Below, in pieces: positions 1-6,643 of a stretch of 23,631 nucleotides of DNA. The translations under genes and the position numbers were made by a program. The DNA is from a virus. The stretch covers positions 1 through 23,631 of the IMG/VR virus record IMGVR_UViG_3300025435_000095. The stretch is one strand, 5' to 3'. The stretch's first letter is position 1; each line of letters begins with the position of its first letter. The notes beneath the pieces are model-generated. The model did no database searches. It saw only the letters and a list, made by a program, of their open reading frames with translations, and was not told the origin of the DNA.

Positions 1-15
1 AATGTAAGTCAGCCG

Positions 16-933
16 CTATTGCTCGACGATCAAATCCTTTTTCGGTTGCCCGCTGATATAAGCCAGCTCAACTCGGATTCGCGCGCCGCCCTTTCCCTGT
101 GGTGCAAAACCCACGTCAGCAGCCCAAGAAGCTCGCCGGCCGCTCTTTTTTAAATCTCCCTGACTCTGCCCGCAATAGGTGTCGAAATAACTGCCGGTGA
201 TAATCTGCCGAATATCCTGCACCGCTGGTTCAGTGCCTACCAATGGGCAACTGATCGATTGCACATGGGTATGCACTCGCACATGCCTATGCCCCTGCCA
301 GATTAGATCAGCCCCATGAATCCAGCCAGTGCGGTGCAGGTTAATCATGCCTTTGGTCACGGGCGCCGCACCTCCGGCACCATGGTGGTAGTAGATCAAA
401 AATCGTTGTGTGCCGCCTTCCTTTTTCGAAGAATAATAAATTCTCATCCGGTAGTCGACGAAACCACCATAACCGCCGTAATGGATGCGATGGCCGTCGG
501 CCTTGACCATTTTTTGCAGTTCATGCACCAGGAGCAAGGTGGGGTCGGTGGAATGATATTTTGTCACGGCCGTTTCGTGGTTGCCCACGCCGATCATGTC
601 AATCTGGTCTACGTAAGGCCGAAGTAACTCCACTCCCCATTCAAGCTGGGCGTTGACTATATCCCCCCGACCGAACAACCTGGGATGCACGTGTGAGGCG
701 TCGAACCGCTTGGCGTCTTTAGGCAGAATCATGTCAAAAACGTCGCCATTCAGCAAGATTCTATCGTTCCTGCGTTTGGCGTCTTCCAGTTCGCTTTTGA
801 TCAAATCATAATCAATATTCGGGGCCCCAATATGAAGGTCAGACATCAGCCGGAAGCCGATGGAATCACCGGATTTGTATGGGATCGGCTTTGGCCTGCA
901 AATGATCAAACCACCGCGATTTTCAAGCCCCAT
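16..933 (-). CDS. Calcineurin-like metallophosphoesterase
   Basis: Predicted two-metal phosphoesterase of 305 aa. The metal-binding blocks appear in family order: SDLHIG (D32, H34), LNGDVFD (D64), GVGNHE (N118, H119), YYHHG (H183/H184) and QGHRH (H215, H217). The substrate cannot be told from sequence; phage members of this superfamily include DNA nucleases and nucleotide or RNA phosphatases. I chose the ATG at 933 because AGGGG lies about 7 nt upstream; the frame stays open further up, but that extension crosses the hairpin terminator at 961-994 and is unlikely to be protein. The gene lies beyond that terminator, so it is expressed by read-through or from a promoter I could not find. The family call is firm, the role is not. 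Confidence 0.85.
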   Translation of the reverse strand: MGLENRGGLIICRPKPIPYKSGDSIGFRLMSDLHIGAPNIDYDLIKSELEDAKRRNDRILLNGDVFDMILPKDAKRFDASHVHPRLFGRGDIVNAQLEWGVELLRPYVDQIDMIGVGNHETAVTKYHSTDPTLLLVHELQKMVKADGHRIHYGGYGGFVDYRMRIYYSSKKEGGTQRFLIYYHHGAGGAAPVTKGMINLHRTGWIHGADLIWQGHRHVRVHTHVQSISCPLVGTEPAVQDIRQIITGSYFDTYCGQSQGDLKKSGRRASWAADVGFAPQGKGGARIRVELAYISGQPKKDLIVEQ

Positions 934-960
934 CAGTATCCCCTGATTGAAATGAAGTAA

Positions 961-994
961 GAAAAAAACGCCTGCATGAAAAACCATGCAAGCG
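961..994 (-). terminator. Rho-independent terminator ending the late operon
   Basis: Read on the minus strand, this is a 10-bp stem with one mismatch (arms 985-994 and 969-978), a 6-nt loop and a run of seven T at 968-962. It lies between the small coiled-coil gene ending at 1058 and the phosphoesterase starting at 933. It probably ends the long leftward late transcript. Confidence 0.8.
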
Positions 995-1057
995 TCATAA
1001 GCAATAGCCCGATGGTGTCCTTCCAATCGGGTTCCGGATTATCGTGCCGAAAACATA

Positions 1058-1267
1058 TCACTCTTCAAGATACTCCCGGCCGGTGAAATCCTGATACTTT
1101 TTCTTCGCGTTTTCCAGATAGGCTTTGCTCCGGTCTCGCTCGATCCGGGCCGCCTGGACGTTATAGGCCGCTTCCTTTTTCGTCTGATCAAGATCCAGCT
1201 CTTCCCGTTCAAGGTCAAGCTGTGCAAGCCTGACGTCTAGTTCAGGGTCAAAGTCTTCGTCTTCCAT
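1058..1267 (-). CDS. Small charged helical protein, unknown function
   Basis: A 69-aa protein dominated by Asp, Glu, Lys and Arg with heptad-like spacing of Leu and Ala, so a single long helix or coiled coil is likely. It has no Cys and no membrane segment. The start is supported by GGAGGG about 8 nt upstream, inside the end of the preceding gene, whose stop lies only 3 nt away; the two are probably translationally coupled. It is the last gene before the terminator at 961-994. I do not recognise a family. Similar short charged proteins near lysis genes are sometimes called spanin- or structure-associated, but nothing here shows that. Confidence 0.65.
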   Translation of the reverse strand: MEDEDFDPELDVRLAQLDLEREELDLDQTKKEAAYNVQAARIERDRSKAYLENAKKKYQDFTGREYLEE

Positions 1268-1270
1268 CGG

Positions 1271-1612
1271 TTATCCCTCCGGATAAATGGTGATGGTAAC
1301 AGGTTCGGCCCGGAAGAACTGGCCTTCGCTGGCATGGGCGGCAAGGATGACCTGAATCTGTTTGATCAAAACATTTTTGACGGATTCAAGGGCCAGCTTT
1401 GCGAATGGATGGCCAGTCATGCCGAGCAGGAGCAAATCAAATCCCTTGGAAATGATGTCGGCCGGGGTCAGGGGCCCGATCAGCTGAGAAATCACTCCGG
1501 GCAATACCTGGTCAATGGCGGTCTTTACCATCGGCTGAGCCCATGCCGGGATGTATTTTACAATGTAACCGAGAGCAAATTCGAGCATTTTTTTAATGTC
1601 GTCCGGGGTCAT
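1271..1612 (-). CDS. Small hydrophobic helical protein, unknown function
   Basis: A 113-aa protein with amphipathic and hydrophobic helices: residues about 8-22, 37-47 and 55-65, then a helix at about 70-92. The hydrophobic stretches are broken by charged residues and are too weak to call membrane segments with confidence. GGAG lies 8 nt before the ATG. It sits between the papain-like peptidase gene and the small charged-helix gene, 3 nt from the latter, in the accessory end of the late operon. No family recognised; a membrane-associated or lysis-related role is possible by position only. Confidence 0.65.
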   Translation of the reverse strand: MTPDDIKKMLEFALGYIVKYIPAWAQPMVKTAIDQVLPGVISQLIGPLTPADIISKGFDLLLLGMTGHPFAKLALESVKNVLIKQIQVILAAHASEGQFFRAEPVTITIYPEG

Positions 1613-1637
1613 GTCAATTTCTCCAAAAGGTTAAAGG

Positions 1638-2465
1638 TCACACAACAGAAGGCGTAATTAACCGGGGTGCCACAGCGCCGTTGGGGAATGCCTTGCTTCT
1701 TCTCAATATACCCATTCCCCGATCACTCCAATTGTCTCCCCAGCTGTTCCAGATGCGGATGGCAATGTCGTTTCCGTCTCGCACTGCATCAAGCAGCAGA
1801 ACCGAATGCCCCCACCAGTTGTAATCGCCTACAACCGGGATACGGGAAAGAAGAAGGCTGACAATCTGATCCTCAGTCAATGTCCGATCATATTGAGCTT
1901 GATCGAGGTCGTACCACCCGGCAAGGCAGCGATGAAGCCGGGCATTCTCCCAAGTGGCGGGGTTGTCGTTCTTGAAAGCCATGGATTGCATGGGCCAATA
2001 TTGGCTGGAAGGCACGCCTTGTTGGCAAATGAAATCCATCGAGAGGGCACCCCAGCCGCCTTCGTCCCGGAAGTTCTTGATCTTGCAGGCCACCGCATAC
2101 GCCGACAATGGCACATACGGAAGGCCAGCTACTGCCCGGGCCATGATTATGGCGTGGGTGCTGCTATGTGCCCAACAATAGCCCTTGCCGTTCTGGTCAA
2201 GCGACGGAATCATCTCACCGGCATTTCCACGGAGGCGAATATCGGACAACCGGCTTCCGGTCTTTTCCATCTCGTCTATTCTCGCGGCCCATTCGCTGCG
2301 AGGAATCAAAGGAATATTCGGAAGGGATCGCATGGTCGTATGCGGTTCAGATTCCTTGACGCGAGGCACGCAACCACGGCTCATATATTTGCCATCGACC
2401 ATGGTATCGATATGCGTTCCGTAATTGTCGTCGTCGATTACGATTTCGTTAGGTCGAAGATTCAT
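1638..2465 (-). CDS. Papain-family (C1A) cysteine peptidase
   Basis: A 275-aa predicted cysteine protease. The catalytic set of peptidase family C1A is intact: oxyanion Gln Q91, nucleophile C97 in the block around GKGYCWAHS, H220 in NWWGHSVLLL, and N240 in RIWNSWGDNW, the last closely matching the canonical papain Asn block. Residues 1-85 are a short N-terminal region that could act as a propeptide. No signal peptide is visible. CGGAG lies 7 nt before the ATG, straddling the stop of a tiny membrane ORF that ends 4 nt upstream. It sits beside several small membrane proteins in the place where an endolysin is often found, which makes a lysis or surface-degrading role plausible; virion processing is another option. 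Family call strong, role inferred. Confidence 0.88.
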   Translation of the reverse strand: MNLRPNEIVIDDDNYGTHIDTMVDGKYMSRGCVPRVKESEPHTTMRSLPNIPLIPRSEWAARIDEMEKTGSRLSDIRLRGNAGEMIPSLDQNGKGYCWAHSSTHAIIMARAVAGLPYVPLSAYAVACKIKNFRDEGGWGALSMDFICQQGVPSSQYWPMQSMAFKNDNPATWENARLHRCLAGWYDLDQAQYDRTLTEDQIVSLLLSRIPVVGDYNWWGHSVLLLDAVRDGNDIAIRIWNSWGDNWSDRGMGILRRSKAFPNGAVAPRLITPSVV

Positions 2466-2469
2466 TTAT

Positions 2470-2571
2470 TTACTCCGGGCATAGTGTTTCAATGATCCAG
2501 TAACAGCCAACAACAACACCGCAAAACGTAACCCAAAGATAAACCGTGTCGAAATAACTAAGGTTTTCCAC
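2470..2571 (-). CDS. Tiny single-TM protein upstream of the C1 peptidase
   Basis: A 33-aa ORF with a GTG start preceded by GAGG at 7 nt. The middle, from about residue 10 to 27, is almost entirely hydrophobic and aromatic (Val, Leu, Trp, Phe, Cys, Tyr, Ile), fitting one membrane segment, and the C-terminus is acidic. It overlaps the preceding tiny ORF by 14 nt and ends 4 nt before the peptidase start, and its last codons carry that gene's ribosome binding site, so coupling is likely. Too short to assign to a family; small holin, antiholin or spanin-like peptide are possible roles by position. Confidence 0.55.
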   Translation of the reverse strand: MENLSYFDTVYLWVTFCGVVVGCYWIIETLCPE

Positions 2572-2653
2572 GAAGCATCCTCATTAGCCAGTCGATCAGG
2601 AACCATGCCAGCAGGATTGCAAACATGGCTATCACAAAAAGGCAGTAAAACAC
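2558..2653 (-). CDS. Tiny single-TM protein, start uncertain
   Basis: A strongly hydrophobic ORF ending in a basic tail (residues MLRGKP), typical of a one-pass membrane peptide. Start choice is unclear. The GTG at 2653 gives 31 aa but has no good ribosome binding site; an ATG at 2626 gives 22 aa; an ATA at 2674 would give 38 aa and is the only one with a G-rich Shine-Dalgarno-like tract just upstream. The frame is the same as that of the preceding secreted protein, separated only by its TAA stop at 2677-2675, so a read-through C-terminal membrane anchor is a second reading. Function unknown. Confidence 0.45.
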   Translation of the reverse strand: MFYCLFVIAMFAILLAWFLIDWLMRMLRGKP

Positions 2654-2674
2654 AAGAAAATCAAATAGCCCTAT

Positions 2675-3385
2675 TTAGCCCCCGTACCTCTTGAGCAGTG
2701 CGACAAAGTCCGATTCGTTTGCCGGTAATGGCCCTTCATAGCCTTTACTCCCATCGCTCACGATCAGCCAAGGCAGGCTTTTTCGTGGCCGTTTCATGGC
2801 CTCAACCCACAAGGCCCCATCGGCTGAAGCATCTATCTTCGAGTCAAAGAACCTCCATTCCGGGGTTTTCATATCCTGCCCACGGATGCAACGGGCGTTG
2901 AGATACTCGCTGACAGCCTTGGAAAATAGTGCGTTTTGCTGTGCTGCTGGCAACGTAGTCACTGTGAGGGTGTCATAGATCACCAGCACACGAAACCCCG
3001 GAGCAGGAATCGGAGCAGGGTCGGAAGGCGTTGGAGTCGGGGTTGGCTGTGGACCGGGAGCCGGAGCCGGATCAGGTTGTCCGCTGATCACGATTTCAGT
3101 TTCCGCAATATCGCTTGGCCCCGTTGCGTCGCTGGTGACTGCAAAAAGCCTGTATTTTCCGGGCTTCGTCGCCGTGACAATCGCGGTCTTAGTGTCTTTG
3201 AGCTGGTCCATCGGGAAAAGTTTCAGTTCCCGGTTATAGCTCTTCCATTTCACCACGGTTCCGGTCGTGGTGGCCGAAACCCGGAGAAAATCCCCTGGCT
3301 CGCCGGTGATAGTAGCCGGGAGGGTAAGGTCAGCGCCGAAGGCTGTGCCAGTGATCAGAGCAACAAGCAGACATAAACGAAACAT
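2675..3385 (-). CDS. Secreted Ig-like / Pro-rich / thioredoxin-like protein
   Basis: A 236-aa exported protein. Residues 1-18 form a signal peptide with a hydrophobic core and an A-F-G-A signal peptidase I-type site. Residues about 20-100 look like an Ig-like beta-sandwich; about 103-130 is a linker of Pro, Ala and Thr; about 132-236 is an alpha/beta domain with a beta strand RVLVIYD and a PWLIVSDG block that resembles a thioredoxin-like fold without a CxxC site. I recall this architecture from planctomycete proteins, which is the main hint to the host; this is memory, not a search. Start: the ATG at 3385 has GGGGG 8 nt upstream, while the TTG at 3400 lies inside that signal. It sits 4 nt after the preceding gene. 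An exported protein in the late operon could act in the periplasm during lysis or in superinfection exclusion. Confidence 0.75.
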   Translation of the reverse strand: MFRLCLLVALITGTAFGADLTLPATITGEPGDFLRVSATTTGTVVKWKSYNRELKLFPMDQLKDTKTAIVTATKPGKYRLFAVTSDATGPSDIAETEIVISGQPDPAPAPGPQPTPTPTPSDPAPIPAPGFRVLVIYDTLTVTTLPAAQQNALFSKAVSEYLNARCIRGQDMKTPEWRFFDSKIDASADGALWVEAMKRPRKSLPWLIVSDGSKGYEGPLPANESDFVALLKRYGG

Positions 3386-3389
3386 TGAA

Positions 3390-3638
3390 TTATCCCCCAA
3401 AAAACCACATTTTTACCAGCTGCCACGCTGTCGGATTGTGAATGATCGCGTGCGTCGATTGACTCATTTTCAGTTCATGCTGAATCCGTTCCGCATGGTT
3501 TTCAATCGCGTCGCATAAAAAGAATTTTTGATAACCGTAAATTGTTGGGAATTCCTTTTCGTATTTTTCTTCCATTACGTTTAGGGTCGCGTAAAGGACG
3601 CTTTTGACCTGATCGACCGACAATTCACCAGTTTTCAT
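3390..3638 (-). CDS. Small hypothetical protein
   Basis: An 82-aa soluble, mostly helical protein. The ATG at 3638 is chosen because AGGAG lies 7 nt upstream; the longer open frame above it overlaps the holin-like gene in another frame and is a shadow. It overlaps the stop region of that upstream gene by 4 nt and ends 4 nt before the secreted Ig/thioredoxin-like gene, so it belongs to the same transcript. It has His-rich spots in the second half (ENHAERIQHE, STHAIIHN) but no motif I can name. Confidence 0.7.
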   Translation of the reverse strand: MKTGELSVDQVKSVLYATLNVMEEKYEKEFPTIYGYQKFFLCDAIENHAERIQHELKMSQSTHAIIHNPTAWQLVKMWFFGG

Positions 3639-3862
3639 TTTCTTTCTCCTAGTGGATTGACGGGTGGTCCTTGAACAGGATTTTGCTGTCGGCCAGGAAT
3701 GACGATGATTCCAACGAGTGATCCCGTTGCCATCGAGGCAACTGCGTTGAGGCTTGGCGGCACATCGTGCCCAGTAGCCGCGACAACAGTAATGGAAGCA
3801 ATGCACAGGCCACAAATAGCACCGAGCAGAATAACCACGATTCGGAGCAAAGAAGCATCCAT
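3635..3862 (-). CDS. Two-TM holin-like membrane protein
   Basis: A 75-aa protein with two predicted membrane helices, at about residues 5-28 and 39-57, joined by a short polar turn, then a Pro/Gln/Arg-rich cytoplasmic-type tail. Size, two-helix topology and place next to other late accessory genes fit a class II holin, which would permeabilise the inner membrane at lysis; small two-helix proteins of unknown role are also frequent in phage late regions. The ATG at 3862 has AAAGG 8 nt upstream; the upstream extension of the frame overlaps the preceding gene and is rejected. The gene overlaps the next one by 4 nt. Confidence 0.6.
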   Translation of the reverse strand: MDASLLRIVVILLGAICGLCIASITVVAATGHDVPPSLNAVASMATGSLVGIIVIPGRQQNPVQGPPVNPLGERK

Positions 3863-3876
3863 CGGCCCAGCCTTTC

Positions 3877-4161
3877 TTAATAGGAGTAATCCCAAGATTC
3901 CAAAGCCGCCTTTAAGTCGTCCCATGCGTCCTGGTCGGTGACGTAACACCTCCGCACTGGATTTGTAGAATACAGCCCTTTTGTCAACCGATCGAACAGT
4001 TGGCCGGGAATGCTGTTTGGCGCTAAAGAAAAGTGTGGTTCCTGCCTGATCCAGGCCGCCCCCGATGGTTGATAAGGATTTTCCTTTTTCCATTTTTCAA
4101 ACCTGTCTTCAGGCTCGGCACCCGTTGGCGGTTCATGATCCAGGAATTTATTGTCTGGCAT
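3877..4161 (-). CDS. Small hypothetical protein
   Basis: A 94-aa protein with a charged, Pro-rich N-terminal half, Trp/Tyr-rich spots (KWKKENPYQ, ALESWDYSY) and a middle segment with PGQLFDRL. The ATG at 4161 fits an AAGGA 8 nt upstream; an ATG two codons earlier is too close to that site. It follows a strong hairpin (4204-4255) and precedes the holin-like gene by 14 nt. No family recognised. Confidence 0.65.
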   Translation of the reverse strand: MPDNKFLDHEPPTGAEPEDRFEKWKKENPYQPSGAAWIRQEPHFSLAPNSIPGQLFDRLTKGLYSTNPVRRCYVTDQDAWDDLKAALESWDYSY

Positions 4162-4203
4162 GGTCATATCCTTAATTGTGAACTAAAAATAAATCATAAA
4201 CTA

Positions 4204-4255
4204 TGGTGGTCGTCGGCGGGCCCGGGGGATTATCAGGCTCACGCCGACGCCACCA
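4204..4255 (-). other. Strong hairpin after the glycosyltransferase gene
   Basis: The arms 4250-4255/4242-4248 and 4204-4209/4212-4218 form a 13-bp GC-rich stem with a small internal loop, enclosing about 23 nt. On the minus strand the sequence downstream of it is AT-rich with scattered T runs but has no clean T tract. It may be a weak terminator, a processing site or an mRNA-stabilising structure between the fusion enzyme gene and the small accessory genes. This stretch (4162-4260) holds no gene I can support. Confidence 0.5.
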
Positions 4256-4260
4256 GTTTC

Positions 4261-6633
4261 CTACTCGGCCCCCCATTTGCCCAGCGGGCAGGCCTCGGTG
4301 GCCAACAAAGTCTTCTTGTCCAATGGGCACCCGCATTCGCCACAAATGTCGTGGTTTCTGCTTGAACAAATCAAGCATAATTCCATACGTTTTTCCGCTG
4401 TGCGTTCGCTGGCAGGAGGTCTGCCAGCCAGGTTAAACCGGGCCATGGCCTTCGCGTAATTCATGGCCTGCCTGAACAAACTTGGGGCTTTCTTTTTGTC
4501 TTCTGATTGTCGCGACAACACCAAAAGACCGTTGTTGTTTCGATCATCGCGAATTACGATCCATTCAGGGAATGTTTTGATGAAGTTCCGCACGGCCGGG
4601 AGAATGCCAGCATTGCCATCTGGTCCCGTTTCTCGATAAGTCTCAGTATCGTGCAAAACGATATATCTTTTCACTTTCCCAGCATATTTCGACAATTCCA
4701 CGCATTTTTGATCGGCAGTGTGTACTGTATCGATGAACAGTAGATCCGTTTCATCAATATCCACCTCACCTGGCTTCCCGACCACGCTCGTAAAATTGGA
4801 AAGCCTTTTTTCATAGACATCCCATTCCGGCTTTCGCCCTGGCGCGATTGAAACAAACTTGGTTCCTGATTCCTGTGCCGCCAATGCAAACGATGGGCCC
4901 GCGCCGTTGATCCAAAAGGATAATTCTGTGACGTGCTGGCAAGTCGTGGCGAGGTCACAAAGTGTCGGCATGTGTTCATTTATGTCGACGGAATGTATCG
5001 TGGAATCCCGGTAAAGGTCTTCGATCCTCCGGTCATCGGATTGTTGTGCGGCCTTGCATGGCACGCATTCTTGAGGTTTCGGGGCTGGTGGATCGACTAC
5101 GCGAAGCGGTTCACCCTGCCAATAATCTCGATAATCACCCCAGTATCGGTGAAGCGTCTTGCCGTAGCTGTTGGGCTCATAGCACACTTCTCCATGCGAA
5201 GTGAACCGATGGGGGTGATTGATATGAATGGCGGGCTGCAACCCGTAATAGGGAATCCGATACCAGTCTTTTCGTTCGCCTTGCGGTTCGAGAAGACAAG
5301 ATCCATCCCGGTCGTGATCATGTTTAGCCCGGGCAAGATTGTCCTTAGCGAAATCCAATCGCATGGAAAGCTGGTGCATCGGTTCATGCCGCTCTTTCAC
5401 GGCGAGCCAGCCGGAGCCGTTAAGCCCCTCATAGTCCAGATTGGAAACCACGTTGCTGGCCGGTTCCGTCAAAAACGCTTCGGCTACCCGGTCAAAATAA
5501 TCTGCCGGATAAAGCACGTCATGTTCAAGGAAGCAGACGATATGAACGTCCCCGGCCATCTGGATCGCCTGGTTCATCTGGTCGATGATGCGGCCATGTC
5601 CTTTGGCTTTGCTCCGGCACAAATCAACCTTCCAAAGGTTCATGCCGACAATGATCTGTTGCACGCTGGCCGATAGTTTTACCTGGTGCTTGCTGGCCCT
5701 GGCTGCCTGCTCGATGGATCGGAGGGAAGCATCCATGCACCAATCAGGGGCCGCGTTGTTCGTGTACCAAATGGCACCAATCTTTAGCGTGCCTTTTTGT
5801 TTCCATGGCCGTGGCTGAAGGAATTCGGCTTCCTGCAAGCACCCGTCCCATTCGCCCGGCATGAGCCTTTTTCCGAAATGCTCGAAGATTTTATTCTCAG
5901 CATAAAGGCCCATTTCTCGATGACCGATAAGCAGATTGACCGTGTGGTCCCGGAGCCGTACCTGGTACGGGGCTGGATTTGCCGGACCTCTGAACCGATG
6001 CACCCATCGCGCGGAAGGCAGACAAACGACAGAGTTTCCGCGCTGGCGGTACTTCTCATGGATGTACCCTTCTTCGCCGCCGAATCCCCTGAAATGCTGA
6101 TTGAAACCGGGCCAGTATTTTTTATTGGCACAGAAAAAACCGAGGCCTTGCATGGGGATCGCAAAAGGTTTGTTCGTTTTTAATCCTTCATGATCGGTGG
6201 CCCATTCGCCCCACAAGGTTTTGCCCAGCTGAACTGGATTCCAGTGGGTCCACAAATGCTTGCCGTCGTCTCCCAGCAACGGGCCCTGAATCAAATCGCG
6301 TGAATCCCTATGCTCCTGAATCCACCATTCAAGATCGCGAATAGCGAACGCGCTGAACATGACATGAGAGTCCACCACGGCCACCCAGTCGGTTTCCGCA
6401 TACCGGAAAAGGGCGTCACGGCTTGCGCTGGTGCCAGCGAGATCGGGCCGGTGTACGTATTTGCCTCCGGCTGCCAGCGTCACGCCTTTGGTTTGCTCGC
6501 ATGGTTGCGGGGCGTTATCGAGTACCAGGATTTTAACTTCAGGATGATAGAGCTTCAGGCTTTGGGTCGTGAAATAGACGCCACTGAAATCGTCATATGA
6601 CGCCATGGCTACTGTTAAAATTTCGTCGCTCAT
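4261..6633 (-). CDS. Glycosyltransferase–glycosyltransferase–methyltransferase-like fusion
   Basis: A 790-aa protein that appears to join four parts. Residues about 5-240 look like a GT-A glycosyltransferase: TVAMASYDD strand, VVDSHVMF in the DxD position, and a GGEEGY block near 185-190 like that of GT2/GT27-type enzymes. Residues about 283-506 are a second GT-A-like unit (KIGAIWYTN start, LEHDVLYPAD at 369-378). Residues about 537-708 resemble a class I methyltransferase-like domain (FIDTVHTADQ near 633, IVLHDTETY near 657). The end carries C753, C756, C764, C767, C769 and C782 in a small zinc-ribbon-like pattern finishing in CPLGKW. No signal peptide. The ATG at 6633 has GGAG 7 nt upstream and lies 10 nt after the Thr-rich tail protein. 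It probably modifies a phage tail protein or host surface glycan; substrates unknown. Confidence 0.8.
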   Translation of the reverse strand: MSDEILTVAMASYDDFSGVYFTTQSLKLYHPEVKILVLDNAPQPCEQTKGVTLAAGGKYVHRPDLAGTSASRDALFRYAETDWVAVVDSHVMFSAFAIRDLEWWIQEHRDSRDLIQGPLLGDDGKHLWTHWNPVQLGKTLWGEWATDHEGLKTNKPFAIPMQGLGFFCANKKYWPGFNQHFRGFGGEEGYIHEKYRQRGNSVVCLPSARWVHRFRGPANPAPYQVRLRDHTVNLLIGHREMGLYAENKIFEHFGKRLMPGEWDGCLQEAEFLQPRPWKQKGTLKIGAIWYTNNAAPDWCMDASLRSIEQAARASKHQVKLSASVQQIIVGMNLWKVDLCRSKAKGHGRIIDQMNQAIQMAGDVHIVCFLEHDVLYPADYFDRVAEAFLTEPASNVVSNLDYEGLNGSGWLAVKERHEPMHQLSMRLDFAKDNLARAKHDHDRDGSCLLEPQGERKDWYRIPYYGLQPAIHINHPHRFTSHGEVCYEPNSYGKTLHRYWGDYRDYWQGEPLRVVDPPAPKPQECVPCKAAQQSDDRRIEDLYRDSTIHSVDINEHMPTLCDLATTCQHVTELSFWINGAGPSFALAAQESGTKFVSIAPGRKPEWDVYEKRLSNFTSVVGKPGEVDIDETDLLFIDTVHTADQKCVELSKYAGKVKRYIVLHDTETYRETGPDGNAGILPAVRNFIKTFPEWIVIRDDRNNNGLLVLSRQSEDKKKAPSLFRQAMNYAKAMARFNLAGRPPASERTAEKRMELCLICSSRNHDICGECGCPLDKKTLLATEACPLGKWGAE

Positions 6634-6643
6634 CCTAATCTCC

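Noticed and set aside
1039-1227. 62-aa minus-strand ORF
   Set aside because: Alternative frame of the 69-aa charged protein, with Arg/Ser/Pro-rich shadow composition and no ribosome binding site.
1806-2495. 229-aa plus-strand ORF over the C1 peptidase gene
   Set aside because: Antisense shadow; the minus strand carries the full papain catalytic set.
3863-4093. N-terminal extension of the holin-like protein
   Set aside because: It overlaps the 94-aa gene in another frame; the short form has a ribosome binding site and clean two-helix topology.
4933-5676. 247-aa plus-strand ORF inside the fusion enzyme gene
   Set aside because: Antisense to a clearly coding frame with recognisable domains; no ribosome binding site or family.
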